From contig JBBDMX010000059.1 of assembly GCA_040878035.1 (NCBI GenBank), positions 33,617 through 97,616 of the forward strand: a stretch of 64,000 bases of DNA, read 5' to 3'. The position numbers and the translations under genes are program-made. The DNA comes from JBBDMX01 sp040878035 (lineage in GTDB: Bacteria > Planctomycetota > Phycisphaerae > Phycisphaerales > Phycisphaeraceae). The notes beneath the pieces are model-generated. The model searched no databases. It saw nothing but the letters and a program-made list of their open reading frames with translations, and was not told the origin of the DNA. Position 1 is the stretch's first letter. Each line of letters begins with the position of its first letter. Shown here in pieces: positions 34,232-44,089 of the stretch.

Positions 34232-35863
34232 ATGAAATCCATCGCTCACGAAATCCAGCGCCGGCGAACTTTCGCCATCATCTCCCACCCCGACGCGGGC
34301 AAGACCACGCTCACCGAGAAGCTCCTGCTCTACGGCGGCGCGGTGAACCTGGCGGGATCGGTCACCGCACGCAAGAACCAGCGCGCCACCACCAGCGACT
34401 GGATGGAGCTCGAACGCAAGCGCGGCATCTCGGTCAGCTCCACCGTACTCCAGTTCGACTACGCGGGCCATCGCATCAACCTGCTCGACACGCCGGGGCA
34501 CAAGGACTTTTGCGAGGACACCTACCGCGTGCTGACGGCGGTGGATGCGGCGGTGATGGTGATCGACGCGGGCAAGGGCATCGAGGCCGAGACGCGCAAG
34601 CTCTTTGAGGTCTGCCGGCGGCGCGGCGTGCCGATCTTCACGTTCATGAACAAGCTCGACCGCCCGACGCGCGATCCGCTGGAGCTGATGGACGAATTGG
34701 AGAGCGTGCTGGGGATCGGCGCCTGCGCGATGAACTGGCCGGTGGGCACCGGGCCGGCGTTCACCGGCATCTTCGATCGCCAAGCCGGGCAGATGCACCT
34801 CTTCGAGCGGGCGGCGCACGGCAGCTACCGGGCACCGGAAGAGGTGGGCAGCCTCGATCATCCACTGATCCGCCAGCGCCTGGCGGCGGCGACGCTCGAC
34901 GTGGTGCGCGAGGAACTGGCCATGCTCGAAGAGGCGGGCGCCGACTTCGACGCCCAACTGGTGCACCAGGGCGAGTTGACGCCGGTGTTCTTCGGCAGCG
35001 CGATGAACAACTTCGGCGTGCAACTGCTGCTGGACTGCTTCCTCCAGCACGCTCCGCCCCCCACGCCGCGAACCGCGGGCAATCGCCAGATCGCGCCCAC
35101 GCACGAGGCGTTCTCCGGCTTCGTCTTCAAGATCCAGGCCAACATGGACCCCAAGCACCGCGACCGCATCGCCTTTGTCCGCGTGGTTTCGGGCCGGTTC
35201 GTCCGCGAGATGACCGTCAACCACGTGCAGAGCGGGCGCAAGCTGCGCCTCTCCAACGCGCAGGCCCTCTTTGGTAGGGAACGTGAAACTGTGGACGAGG
35301 CCTTCCCCGGCGACGTCGTGGGCATCGTCGGCGGCCGCGATCTGGGCATCGGCGATACGCTCACCGAAGACCCGACCATCGTCTATCAGGAGACGCCGCG
35401 CTTTCCCCCCGAATGTTTTGCCTACCTGCACAATCCCAGCCCCGCCCAGTACAAGCGCTTCAATCAGGGCATCGGCCAGTTGCTCCAGGAAGGGGTCGTG
35501 CAACGCTTCGATCTGCCGCAACGCCGGCAGAAAGTGGCCCTGCTGGGCGCCGTCGGGGCGCTCCAGTTCGACATCGTGCAATACCGGCTCCAGAGTGAGT
35601 ACGGCGCCGAGTCGCGCCTGGAGACGGCGCCGTGGTCCATCGCCCGCTGGTTTGCCGATGAGAACATAACTGCGGAATCACTCGCAGCGCTGCAACTGCC
35701 CACCGGCGCCGAGCACGCCCTGGGGCCGCGCGGCGAACCAGTCCTGCTCTTCCCCGACGACTGGCACGAACGCTACTTCCTGGAGCGCCACCCCGCCGTC
35801 AAGCTGACGCGCCAGCCGGCGCCGCGCATCCAGCCAACGCCCGCCAACGCCACGACCCAATAG
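34232..35863 (+). CDS. prfC: Peptide chain release factor 3
   Basis: A 543-residue translational GTPase that recycles RF1/RF2 from the ribosome. G-domain motifs: G1 ISHPDAGKTTLTEKLL (residues ~20-35), G2 in RGISVSSTVLQFDY, G3 LDTPGHKDFCEDTYR and G4 FTFMNKLDRPTRDP. The later parts contain AFSGFVFKIQANMDPKHRDR and VGALQFDIVQYRLQSEYGAE, both typical of RF3 and not of EF-G. The ATG at 34232 matches the usual N-terminus (E-I-x-x-R-R-T-F-A-I-I-S-H-P). No operon partner is present; the convergent autotransporter gene follows. Confidence 0.96.
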   Translation: MKSIAHEIQRRRTFAIISHPDAGKTTLTEKLLLYGGAVNLAGSVTARKNQRATTSDWMELERKRGISVSSTVLQFDYAGHRINLLDTPGHKDFCEDTYRVLTAVDAAVMVIDAGKGIEAETRKLFEVCRRRGVPIFTFMNKLDRPTRDPLELMDELESVLGIGACAMNWPVGTGPAFTGIFDRQAGQMHLFERAAHGSYRAPEEVGSLDHPLIRQRLAAATLDVVREELAMLEEAGADFDAQLVHQGELTPVFFGSAMNNFGVQLLLDCFLQHAPPPTPRTAGNRQIAPTHEAFSGFVFKIQANMDPKHRDRIAFVRVVSGRFVREMTVNHVQSGRKLRLSNAQALFGRERETVDEAFPGDVVGIVGGRDLGIGDTLTEDPTIVYQETPRFPPECFAYLHNPSPAQYKRFNQGIGQLLQEGVVQRFDLPQRRQKVALLGAVGALQFDIVQYRLQSEYGAESRLETAPWSIARWFADENITAESLAALQLPTGAEHALGPRGEPVLLFPDDWHERYFLERHPAVKLTRQPAPRIQPTPANATTQ

Positions 35864-35974
35864 CCGGCCACGCAAAGGCCCAGAACGCCATCGACCGCCC
35901 ACGGCAGCAGCGACGGCGGCAACCACGCTTTTGCCGGTAACCACGTGCTGTACCTCCCCATGACAGACTTCGAG

Positions 35975-36014
35975 CCCCGGACCCCGGACCCCGGACCCCG
36001 GACCCCGGACCCCG
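35975..36014. repeat. Five tandem CCCCGGA heptamers
   Basis: CCCCGGA is repeated five times from 35975 to 36009 and ends with a partial unit (CCCCG). It lies in the 294-bp gap between the convergent prfC and autotransporter genes, which holds no other feature I can support. It is a short tandem repeat of the same 7-nt period as those at 23564 and 25488. Confidence 0.9.
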
Positions 36015-36157
36015 CAGCCCCATTGCTCCGGAGCATCGCAGGGCGACTTGCGACAGGTGCGGGCACCAAGCGATGAGCCCTCGCGGGCGCCACGATACCT
36101 ACGCATGACCTTGCAGAGCGAGCATCGGTCGGACCGGCGCAGAGGGGATCGGCCGGG

Positions 36158-39100
36158 TTAGAACGGGATCGCCAGTTTGAACATGCCGCCGTGGGATATG
36201 GTGCGGTCGGAGAATTGGCCGGTGTATTCCAGTTGCAGGCTCATGCCGTTGTGCTGCAACAGGTCGATGCCGGCCGCCAGGGTGCCCAGGAGCTCGTCAC
36301 GGTCGCCCAGGACGGCCATGGTCCCGACGCCGGGGGGAGCGCCGGCGAAGGAGGCGACGGTCTGGGGCGGGGTGTCGTAGCACAGATAGGACAGTCCGGC
36401 CCGAATTCGCGGGCGCAGCACCGTGCCGCGGCTCAAACGCCGCTCCAGACCGACCTGAATCGCGGGATTCACGTAGAAGAAGGTCTGATCCTGGCTGGCT
36501 ACGATGAGGTTGGCGCCTCGGGCGCCAGTTTCCGTAAAGCCGTCGCGATGCACGTGGGCGACGCCCAGATCGAGCATGGGCCTGATGTACCAGTCGGCCT
36601 GCTCAAAGTCGTGGGAGAGGCGCAGGTTGCCCGACACGGTGGTCAATGCCCAGTCACTTGCCGCAGTGAGGCCGGGCGTCGGTAGATCGACCAGGCGTCG
36701 CGTGTCATACCAGCCGTGGCCTATCGCTGCCGAGACGGCCACCTGGGTGGCACCGAACCGGCGCTTGAGCACAGCTCCCAGGCGAAGATGTTCTCCCTCC
36801 GTGGTCGCCGCCGGATCGGTGGCCGTGGTGCTGTTCTCGATCGACAGCGCGATGCCGCCGATCCACTGTTCCTCCTTGTCGAATGCCTTTTGAAACCCGG
36901 CGATAAGCATGTACAAGTCGTTTTCGGAGCCCAGGCGTTGGCTGGTGCGGTCGTGTTGGGCGTGCTGGGCATTCACCGCGCTCCAGAAGCCGTCGTGCTC
37001 GCGGATGAACCTGTGCTGGCCGTCCAGGGCCGGGACGCTGTGCATCGCGTGGGTGAAGGTCAGGCCGGCGGCGACGGCGTGGTGGGCCGCTTGCCCGATG
37101 GCCTCGGGGCTCAGGCTATCGTAGGCGTCGGCCAGGGCGGGCACATCGGGCAGCGCGACCAGAGCCTCGGCGATGGGGGCAAAGCTCGCCGAAGAGCCGG
37201 CGCTCTGGATCGCGTTGACGTGCCGGCCGATCCGCGTCTGATTTTCGTTGAGTCCCACCGGGGCAAAGTCGATGCCCATGCAGATCATCAGGCAGTCGGG
37301 GTCGGGCTGGAGCAGGCTGCACGACACGACCGCCGACGCGGCCGCCAGCGCCTGGCATCCGTTGTCGGTCAGCCCCGCCGACGCCTGGATGATCATGACC
37401 TGGCTCTGGCCCGGGAGGGCATAGCCGGCGTTGACGACGTGCGCCTCGACGGTGCCGGCGACCTGCGCCGAACCATCAACCCGCAGTAGATCGGCCTGGC
37501 GCGTGGCCGGATCGATGTCAGCTTCGTACGTGCCGCCGGGGGCCTGCACGTAGTCGCTGCCCAGCGTCGTGACGGCGACGGGTCCGCAACCGCCCAGAGC
37601 CAGGTGCCCCGCGTTATGCAGTTGGTTACCCGCGCCAAGGGAAATGACCGCCCCCGGCTCAAACACCGCGCCGGCCAGATTGTTGAAGCGGTTGGCGCCG
37701 CCGCCCAGATCGACGCTGCCCCGTACGGTACCGCGGTTATGGATCGTGTCATCGCCGTCGGTGGCGCGGATGGCATAGCCTGCGCAGCCGAGGGGGGTGG
37801 TCACCAGGCCGTGCGTCGCCACCGCGTTATGCTGCCCGCCGAGCAACTGGATAGCGACGCCATCGCCGGCGCCGCCAATCACCGAGCCATTGGCGGTGAT
37901 GGTGATGTCGCCCGCGCCGGCATCACCGCGGCTGTTAGCCAATATGCCGTAGGAGTCGGTGCCGGTCGCCATGACATCGCCGTCGATGACGATCGTGATA
38001 GCGCCGCCGCTGTCGGTGCCGCCGGCGCTCTGGGTGAACACACCGTCTGCCATGTCGCCGGTGGTGATGATGTTGCCGGTGCTGGTGACGTTGACGATGC
38101 CGCCGGATCCGTCGCCGCCGACGCTGCCGTCAAAGCGGGTGATGATGTTCTGGAGTCCGATCCCGGTGCCGCCGCCGGCGCCGCCGCCGCCGCCGATGCT
38201 CTGGGCCTTGATGCCGTAGGCCTCGGCGCCGCTCGTGACGATGTTGCCGGTGCTGGTGACGGTCACGTTGCCGCCGTCGCCGGCGCCGCCGCCGTCGCGT
38301 GCGAACGCCAGTCCCAGGCCGATATTGCGGACCGGGCCGATGCCGTCGACCAGGGCGCGGTCGATGTTGCCCGCCACGCCGCCGCCGCCGCCGATGCTCT
38401 GGGCGAATATCCCGTGTGCCTCGTCGCCAAAGGCATAAATGTCGCCCGTCTGGGTCACGGTGACGAGGTCGCCGTCGCCCGCGGCGCCGCCCCCGCCGCC
38501 AATGGCGAACTTGCCGAGCATGCCCGACACCGCTCTGCCGCCTTGACCTTGGCCCGAGGTGAAGCTCTGCGCTTCGCCGCCGCCGCCGCCGATGCTCTGG
38601 GCAAAGATCGCCGTCGAGCCAAAACCATAGGTGGTGATGGAACCTGAATTGGTGATCGTCACCACATCGCCGTCGCCGCTGCCCCCGGCGCTGCCGCCGA
38701 CGATGAGGGATTGATCGCGTAAGAGTCCCATCAGAGTCTTGAGGGCGAAGTTGCCGCTGCCCCCGGCTTCGGTGGCGGGGATCAGCGCCAGGGTGGCGTA
38801 GTCGGCGGCGGTCCCGGTGCCCTTGATGCCATCGCCGCCGCTGCCGCCGCCGGCGCCGACGCTCTGGGCGACGATGCCGCGCGACAGGGCACCGGCGGTC
38901 ACGATACCGCCGGCGTGATCGACAGTGACCGCCCCGCCGTCGTGGCCGCTGCCGCCGTTGCCGCCGACGTTGATGCTGAACTGCCAGTTCGCACCGGGCG
39001 AGTGGTCCTTGGCGAGCGTGGCGCTGCCGATTTTGAACAGGAAGGAGATGCCGCGTGAGGTGCCGCCGTTGCCGCCGCCGCCGCCGATGCTCTGGGCGCG

Positions 39101-42100
39101 GATGCCGTCGGACTTGTCACCCATGGTGGTTATGTCGCTTGCGGGGGCGCTGCTGTCGATGGTCACCGTGCCGCCGGTGTTGCCGCTGCCGGCAAAGCCG
39201 CCCACGGAGATGCCGCCGTTGAGGCTGCGGCCTTCATTGGCGGCGCCCAGGCCGATGGTGGCGGTGAAGCTCGATCCACCGTCGCCGCCGCCGCCGCCCA
39301 CGCTCTGGGCGTAGATACCGTGCGAGTCATCGCCCAGGGTGGTGATCGGGCCGGTCGTCGTCACGCCGACCGTGCCGCCGGTATTGCCGTCGCCCCCGAA
39401 CCCGCCGATGCTGGTCGCCAGGTTCAGGTTCCAGGTGTTCTGGGCGCCGCCAAAGCCGGTGCCGATCGACGCGCTGAATCCGCCCGACCCGCCGCCGCCG
39501 CCGCCGCTCTTGGCGACGATGCCGTGGGCAGCGGTTCCGGTGGTCAGCACCGACCCGGCGGCCAGGACATTCACGGTCCCGCCGATGTTGCCGTCGCCGC
39601 CAAAGCCGCCCACGCTGATGGCCCACACCTTGCCTGCCGACCCCGCGCCGTCGCCGGTGATGCTGAATCCGCCCGATCCGCCGCCGCCGCCAGTGCTCTC
39701 TGCATGCAGGCCCACGCCGCCGTCGCCATGGGTCGATACCGCGCCCAGGCTGTTGAGCGTGACGTCGCCGCCTATGCCGCCGTCGCCGCCCAAGCCGCCC
39801 ACACCGATGCTCAGCGATCCGGACCCCGCACCCGCGCCGGTGATGCTCCAGCCGCCGTGCCCGCCGCCGCCGCCCACGCTCTCGGCCAGGATGCCGATCG
39901 CCGAATCGCCGAACACCTGCACGTTGCCGCTGGCGGTGACCGCGACGTTCTGGCCGTTGCCGCCGCCGCCGCCCGAGCCGCCGAGACTGAAAGTACCGCT
40001 GTAGTCGCCGCCGCCGGCGCCGGAGATGCTGAAGCGTCCGACTCCGCCGCCGCCGCCGGTGCTGATGGCGTGAATGCCGTGCGCTTCGCTGCCCTGCGTG
40101 GTGATATCGGCCCCGGCGGTGACGGTGACGCCCGCGGCATCGCCGCCGTCGCCGCCGAACCCGCCGATGCCGATGGCCAGGGCGCTGGTGCCCGCCCCCG
40201 CGCCGGTAATGCTCCAGCCGCCGTGCCCGCCGCCGCCGCCCACGCTCTCGGCCATAATGCCCACCGCCAGGTCGCCGGCGGTGATCACCGAGCCGGTGGC
40301 GGCAACCGCCACGGCCTTTCCGGCGCCGCCGTCGCCGCCGCTGCCCCCCAGGCTGAAGGTGCCGCTGTAGCTGCCCGCGCCGGCGCCCGAGAGCGAAAAG
40401 CCGCCGATGCCGCCGCCGCCGCCGGTGCTGTGGGCGTGAATGCCAAAGGCCTGGTCACCCAGGGTGCTAATGGCGCTGGCGCTGGTGACCGTCACCTCGC
40501 CGCCGTCGCCGCCGTCACCGCCGGACCCGCCTACGCCGATGGCCAAGGCCCCGGTGCCCGCGCCGGCGCCGGTGAGGCTCCAGCCGCCGCGCCCGCCGCC
40601 ACCGCCCACGCTCTCAGCGATAATGCCCACCGCCGAGGCGCCTTGCGTGTTGATGGTGCCGCTGGAGGTCACGGTCACGTTTTTGCCGTCGCCGCCTCCG
40701 CCGCCGGAGCCGCCGAGGTTGAACGTACCGCTGTAGGCCCCGGCGCCGGAGCCGGACAGGCTGAAACCGCCGATGCCGCCGCCGCCACCGGTGCTGTGCG
40801 CGTGAATACCGTGGGATTGGGCGCCCAGGGTGTCAATGGCACTGCTGGCGTTGACGGTCACCACGCCACCGGCGCCGCCATCGCCGCCGGAACCGCCGAT
40901 GCCGATGGTGAACGCCCCGGTGCCCGCGCCGGCGCCGGCCAGGCTCCAGCCGCCGCGTCCGCCGCCGCCGCCGACGCTCTGTGCCATCAACCCCACCGCC
41001 CCTACGCCCTGCGTCTGAAGGTAACCCCCACTGGTGACAGTCACGGTGGCGCCGTCGCCGCCCAGGCCGCCCGAGCCGCCGAGGCTGAACGAACCTGCGA
41101 AGCTGCCGGCTCCGGAGCCGACGATGCTGAATCCCCCGGATCCGCCGCCGCCGCCGGTGCTGCTGGCGGATAACGCGTGCGCCGCTGATCCTGACGTCGT
41201 GATCGAACTGCTGCTATTGACCGTCACGTCCCTGCCAAAGCCGCCGTCGCCGCCGGAGCCGCCGATGCCCACGCTCAGCGACCCCCAGCCGGCGCCGGCA
41301 CCCGTGATGCTCAATGCCCCGTTGCCGCCGCCGCCGCCGGTGCTCTCCGCAAGCAAGCCCACCGCCTCATCGCCGCTGGTGACGATCGAGCCGGTGCTAG
41401 TAACGTTGACCCACTGGGCATCGCCGCCGCCACCGCCCGAGCCGCCGAGGTTGAAGGTGATGGCCCCGCCGCCGGCGCCGGCGCCGGAAATCGCCAAGCC
41501 GCCGGATCCGCCGCCGCCCCCCGTGCTGCTGGCATGAATGCCGAAGCTGCGCAAGCCCTGCGTCGTCACGGCACTGTCGCTGACCAGGCTCACTTGGCCG
41601 CCGTTGCCGCCGTCGCCGCCGCCCCCGCCGATCGCCAGGGCCAGTGCCCCGGTGCCCCCGCCGGCGCCGGTGATCGCCCATCCGCCGCCGCCGCCGCCGC
41701 CGCCCACGCTCTCGACCAGAATCCCTTCCGCATCACTGCCCAGCGTGCTGATCGTGCCGGTGCTGGTGACGGTCAGGCCCGAGGCGTTGCCGCCGCCGCC
41801 GGCGGTTCCACCCAATGCAAACGAGCCGGAGAACAGGCCGGATGCAGCCGCGGAAATGGCAAATCCGCCCGATCCGCCGCCGCCGCCGGTGCTCTGCACG
41901 TAGAGCCCGTGACTCATCTGGCCCAGGGTGGTAATCACGCCATTGCTGGTGACCGTGACGATGCCGCCGTCGCCGCCTTGGCTGCCGCGGCCGCCGATGG
42001 CGATACTGGCGGACACCATCTCGCCGACGGCCATGCTCACCGCGTAGCCGCCCGCGCCGCCGCCGCCGCCCAGGCTCTGGGCATGAATGCCATACGAGCG

Positions 42101-43531
42101 ATCACCTTCCGTGCGCACGGATGACTCGGGACCCGCCTGGAGCGTCAGGGCCACGCCGTCGCCGCCCGGTCCTCCCGATCCGCCCAGCGCCGCGGTGAAC
42201 AAGGCGCCGGCGCTGACCGCACCGCCGCCGTCACCGCCGCCGCCACCCAGGCTCTGGGCAAAGATGCCGCTGGCATCGGACCCGGTCGTGTGCAGGGCGG
42301 CGTTGAGCGTCACGGTGACGGCGCCGCCGTCGCCGCCGGCCTGGCCCGAACCACCGAAGGTGAACAGCCCCCCGCTGCCGCCGCCGCTGCCGCCGCCGCC
42401 CCCAACGCTTTGTGCAAAAACAGCATCGGCGTGCGCCCCGGCCGTCACGATCGCCCCGCTGTTGGTCACATCCACCGCCCCGCCCACGCCGCTGCTGGCG
42501 CCGCTGCCACCCCAGGCAAACAGCCCGCCGCCTGCCCCACCGGCGCCGGCGAAACCGCCCACGCTGGTGGCCAAAATGCCCTTGGACCCCAGGCCGCCGG
42601 TGATGATGCCGCCGCTGTTGGTGACAGTGACCGCCCCACCGGGCCCGCTGCCCAGCCCCGCCCCGCCGTTACCGAAAGTGCCGTCACCCTCCCCTCCGTT
42701 GCCGCCCTCGCCGCCGAAACTCTCCGCGACAATGCCGCCGGCCGCAGCACCAATCGTCTGTAGAGCGCCGGTATTGACCAGGGTGATCGCCCCGCCCGCC
42801 CCGCCCACGCCGCCATTGCCGCCCTCGGCGTAGGTCGTGGAAAAAGCCCACCCGCCGTCGCCGCCATCGCCGGCATCGCTACGCGCAAAAATCGCCGAGG
42901 CGTCGTCCCCGTAGGTGGTGATCCCACTCGCATTATTCAGGCTCAGCGCCCCGCCGCTGCCACCGCTGGCGCCGTTGCCGCCGAACGCCGGTGAGGTGAT
43001 AATGAAGATCGGGGGAATCGGCACGCCAAAAGCCCACCCGCCGTCGCCGCCGCCGCCGCCCAGGCTCTGCATCTCCAGCCCGCAGGCGCCCTGGCCGTGG
43101 GTGATGATCCCCTGGCTGCCGTCCACGCTCAGAATAAGGCCAAGGCCGCCTCCACCGGCATCGCCGTTGAACCCGCCGCCGGCAAAGCCGATCCCGTCAT
43201 CGCCATCCCCCGCCAAGTGGTACATCTGCACGCCGTGCAATCCGGCGGCAGGATCGATCATCTCCGTCAACGCGCTAACACGCAGATCCGTCACCGGCGG
43301 GACCGCGAAATGGACGCCGCTGCGCACGCCGGCGGACTGGTCGCCCTGGGCCGTGGCCACCGCACCATTGACCGCCACGGGGTCGGGACCGGCCCAACAG
43401 GGCGGTGCCAAGGCAAGTCCCGCCAGGTACGCCAGGACGTAAGCGGAGTTGACGAGCCGTCGGCGGGACCAAAGAACTGTACAAGCGGGTTGGAAATGTC
43501 TGTGGGACAAGCCCGTCAACGCAACGCCCAC
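36158..43531 (-). CDS. Giant glycine-rich type Va autotransporter adhesin
   Basis: About 2,457 residues. An extended signal region (SRRRLVNSAYVLAYLAGLAL ending PPCWA) is followed by ~27 glycine-rich passenger modules. Each module begins S-(V/T/I/L)-GGGGGxGG and ends with a G-D-x-(S/A)-x-G-(I/L)-x-A-(Q/E/H)-S-type strand; in the regular core each module is 61 residues. The passenger ends near residue 2,050. The last ~290 residues form the outer-membrane barrel, from EHDGFWSAVNAQHAQHDR to the terminal aromatic in GGMFKLAIPF. Such SHGIxAxSxGGGGGxGG passengers are well known in alpha- and beta-proteobacteria, so transfer is possible. No ATG precedes the signal; GTG 43531 or TTG 43510 are candidates. 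Confidence 0.85.
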   Translation of the reverse strand: MGVALTGLSHRHFQPACTVLWSRRRLVNSAYVLAYLAGLALAPPCWAGPDPVAVNGAVATAQGDQSAGVRSGVHFAVPPVTDLRVSALTEMIDPAAGLHGVQMYHLAGDGDDGIGFAGGGFNGDAGGGGLGLILSVDGSQGIITHGQGACGLEMQSLGGGGGDGGWAFGVPIPPIFIITSPAFGGNGASGGSGGALSLNNASGITTYGDDASAIFARSDAGDGGDGGWAFSTTYAEGGNGGVGGAGGAITLVNTGALQTIGAAAGGIVAESFGGEGGNGGEGDGTFGNGGAGLGSGPGGAVTVTNSGGIITGGLGSKGILATSVGGFAGAGGAGGGLFAWGGSGASSGVGGAVDVTNSGAIVTAGAHADAVFAQSVGGGGGSGGGSGGLFTFGGSGQAGGDGGAVTVTLNAALHTTGSDASGIFAQSLGGGGGDGGGAVSAGALFTAALGGSGGPGGDGVALTLQAGPESSVRTEGDRSYGIHAQSLGGGGGAGGYAVSMAVGEMVSASIAIGGRGSQGGDGGIVTVTSNGVITTLGQMSHGLYVQSTGGGGGSGGFAISAAASGLFSGSFALGGTAGGGGNASGLTVTSTGTISTLGSDAEGILVESVGGGGGGGGWAITGAGGGTGALALAIGGGGGDGGNGGQVSLVSDSAVTTQGLRSFGIHASSTGGGGGSGGLAISGAGAGGGAITFNLGGSGGGGGDAQWVNVTSTGSIVTSGDEAVGLLAESTGGGGGNGALSITGAGAGWGSLSVGIGGSGGDGGFGRDVTVNSSSSITTSGSAAHALSASSTGGGGGSGGFSIVGSGAGSFAGSFSLGGSGGLGGDGATVTVTSGGYLQTQGVGAVGLMAQSVGGGGGRGGWSLAGAGAGTGAFTIGIGGSGGDGGAGGVVTVNASSAIDTLGAQSHGIHAHSTGGGGGIGGFSLSGSGAGAYSGTFNLGGSGGGGGDGKNVTVTSSGTINTQGASAVGIIAESVGGGGGRGGWSLTGAGAGTGALAIGVGGSGGDGGDGGEVTVTSASAISTLGDQAFGIHAHSTGGGGGIGGFSLSGAGAGSYSGTFSLGGSGGDGGAGKAVAVAATGSVITAGDLAVGIMAESVGGGGGHGGWSITGAGAGTSALAIGIGGFGGDGGDAAGVTVTAGADITTQGSEAHGIHAISTGGGGGVGRFSISGAGGGDYSGTFSLGGSGGGGGNGQNVAVTASGNVQVFGDSAIGILAESVGGGGGHGGWSITGAGAGSGSLSIGVGGLGGDGGIGGDVTLNSLGAVSTHGDGGVGLHAESTGGGGGSGGFSITGDGAGSAGKVWAISVGGFGGDGNIGGTVNVLAAGSVLTTGTAAHGIVAKSGGGGGGSGGFSASIGTGFGGAQNTWNLNLATSIGGFGGDGNTGGTVGVTTTGPITTLGDDSHGIYAQSVGGGGGDGGSSFTATIGLGAANEGRSLNGGISVGGFAGSGNTGGTVTIDSSAPASDITTMGDKSDGIRAQSIGGGGGNGGTSRGISFLFKIGSATLAKDHSPGANWQFSINVGGNGGSGHDGGAVTVDHAGGIVTAGALSRGIVAQSVGAGGGSGGDGIKGTGTAADYATLALIPATEAGGSGNFALKTLMGLLRDQSLIVGGSAGGSGDGDVVTITNSGSITTYGFGSTAIFAQSIGGGGGEAQSFTSGQGQGGRAVSGMLGKFAIGGGGGAAGDGDLVTVTQTGDIYAFGDEAHGIFAQSIGGGGGVAGNIDRALVDGIGPVRNIGLGLAFARDGGGAGDGGNVTVTSTGNIVTSGAEAYGIKAQSIGGGGGAGGGTGIGLQNIITRFDGSVGGDGSGGIVNVTSTGNIITTGDMADGVFTQSAGGTDSGGAITIVIDGDVMATGTDSYGILANSRGDAGAGDITITANGSVIGGAGDGVAIQLLGGQHNAVATHGLVTTPLGCAGYAIRATDGDDTIHNRGTVRGSVDLGGGANRFNNLAGAVFEPGAVISLGAGNQLHNAGHLALGGCGPVAVTTLGSDYVQAPGGTYEADIDPATRQADLLRVDGSAQVAGTVEAHVVNAGYALPGQSQVMIIQASAGLTDNGCQALAAASAVVSCSLLQPDPDCLMICMGIDFAPVGLNENQTRIGRHVNAIQSAGSSASFAPIAEALVALPDVPALADAYDSLSPEAIGQAAHHAVAAGLTFTHAMHSVPALDGQHRFIREHDGFWSAVNAQHAQHDRTSQRLGSENDLYMLIAGFQKAFDKEEQWIGGIALSIENSTTATDPAATTEGEHLRLGAVLKRRFGATQVAVSAAIGHGWYDTRRLVDLPTPGLTAASDWALTTVSGNLRLSHDFEQADWYIRPMLDLGVAHVHRDGFTETGARGANLIVASQDQTFFYVNPAIQVGLERRLSRGTVLRPRIRAGLSYLCYDTPPQTVASFAGAPPGVGTMAVLGDRDELLGTLAAGIDLLQHNGMSLQLEYTGQFSDRTISHGGMFKLAIPF

Positions 43532-44089
43532 ATCGCTGCGTTTGTTCTGTCCAAACAAGGTGGTTCCCCGAGCCCACCACACGACGCGACCCCCTTGAAC
43601 CGCGACCCGCCTTCCATTGCGCAACCCCAAAGCAACAACACAGCGGCAAGGTTGTGTTGTACGCCCACCAATTCACGTTCGCAGCGTCACTACGGGGCAG
43701 GTCTTGCCTTTGCCGTATTTCCCAGCATACCCACAACAGGCGCCAATCACAAGAGTTTCCTATCTTCTGTTATACAATTCGTGCCGCCCGCCCAGGTTGA
43801 CCGGCTTTCGTTGCCGCAGAAGCAGGCCCGGCGCCACGATGGATCCCAAGGTTCAGGAGCATCCAGCGACTCATCGCCTGGCCTTGTTCCCTTGCCCACT
43901 GGTTTTTCCTGCGCCACATTTTCGGGGGTGAGCTTCACGCACCCACGGAAAAACCAGAAGGATCGGAAAATTGATTTCGCGTGGTCGGCATGGATGGTGT
44001 GGGGGCGGGGGTTAACACCTTTTCCAGGTCCCACTTTTTCCGGGTCCCTCTTCTCCGGGTCCGCATTGACTTCGCGGGCACGTCAACGG
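43532..44089. other. Intergenic region upstream of the autotransporter
   Basis: About 560 bp between the autotransporter start and the stop of the next minus-strand gene. The autotransporter frame stays open to 43630 but without signal or family sequence. A possible -10 element (TATAAC on the minus strand) lies near 43771-43776, with no clear -35. Near 44022-44070 the sequence TTTCC(A/G)GGTCC recurs three times. No gene is supported. Confidence 0.4.

Noticed and set aside
39320..42833. Long open frames on the + strand (for example 39320-41173 and 42087-42833) with Ala/Pro-rich translations
   Set aside because: They are the antisense of the glycine-rich autotransporter repeats; GC-rich triplet repeats remove stop codons in all frames. 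No family sequence, ribosome sites or start context.
43532..43630. Extension of the autotransporter to TTG at 43630
   Set aside because: The added residues are basic and lack a signal character; GTG 43531 or later gives a signal region of acceptable length, though the true start is unresolved.
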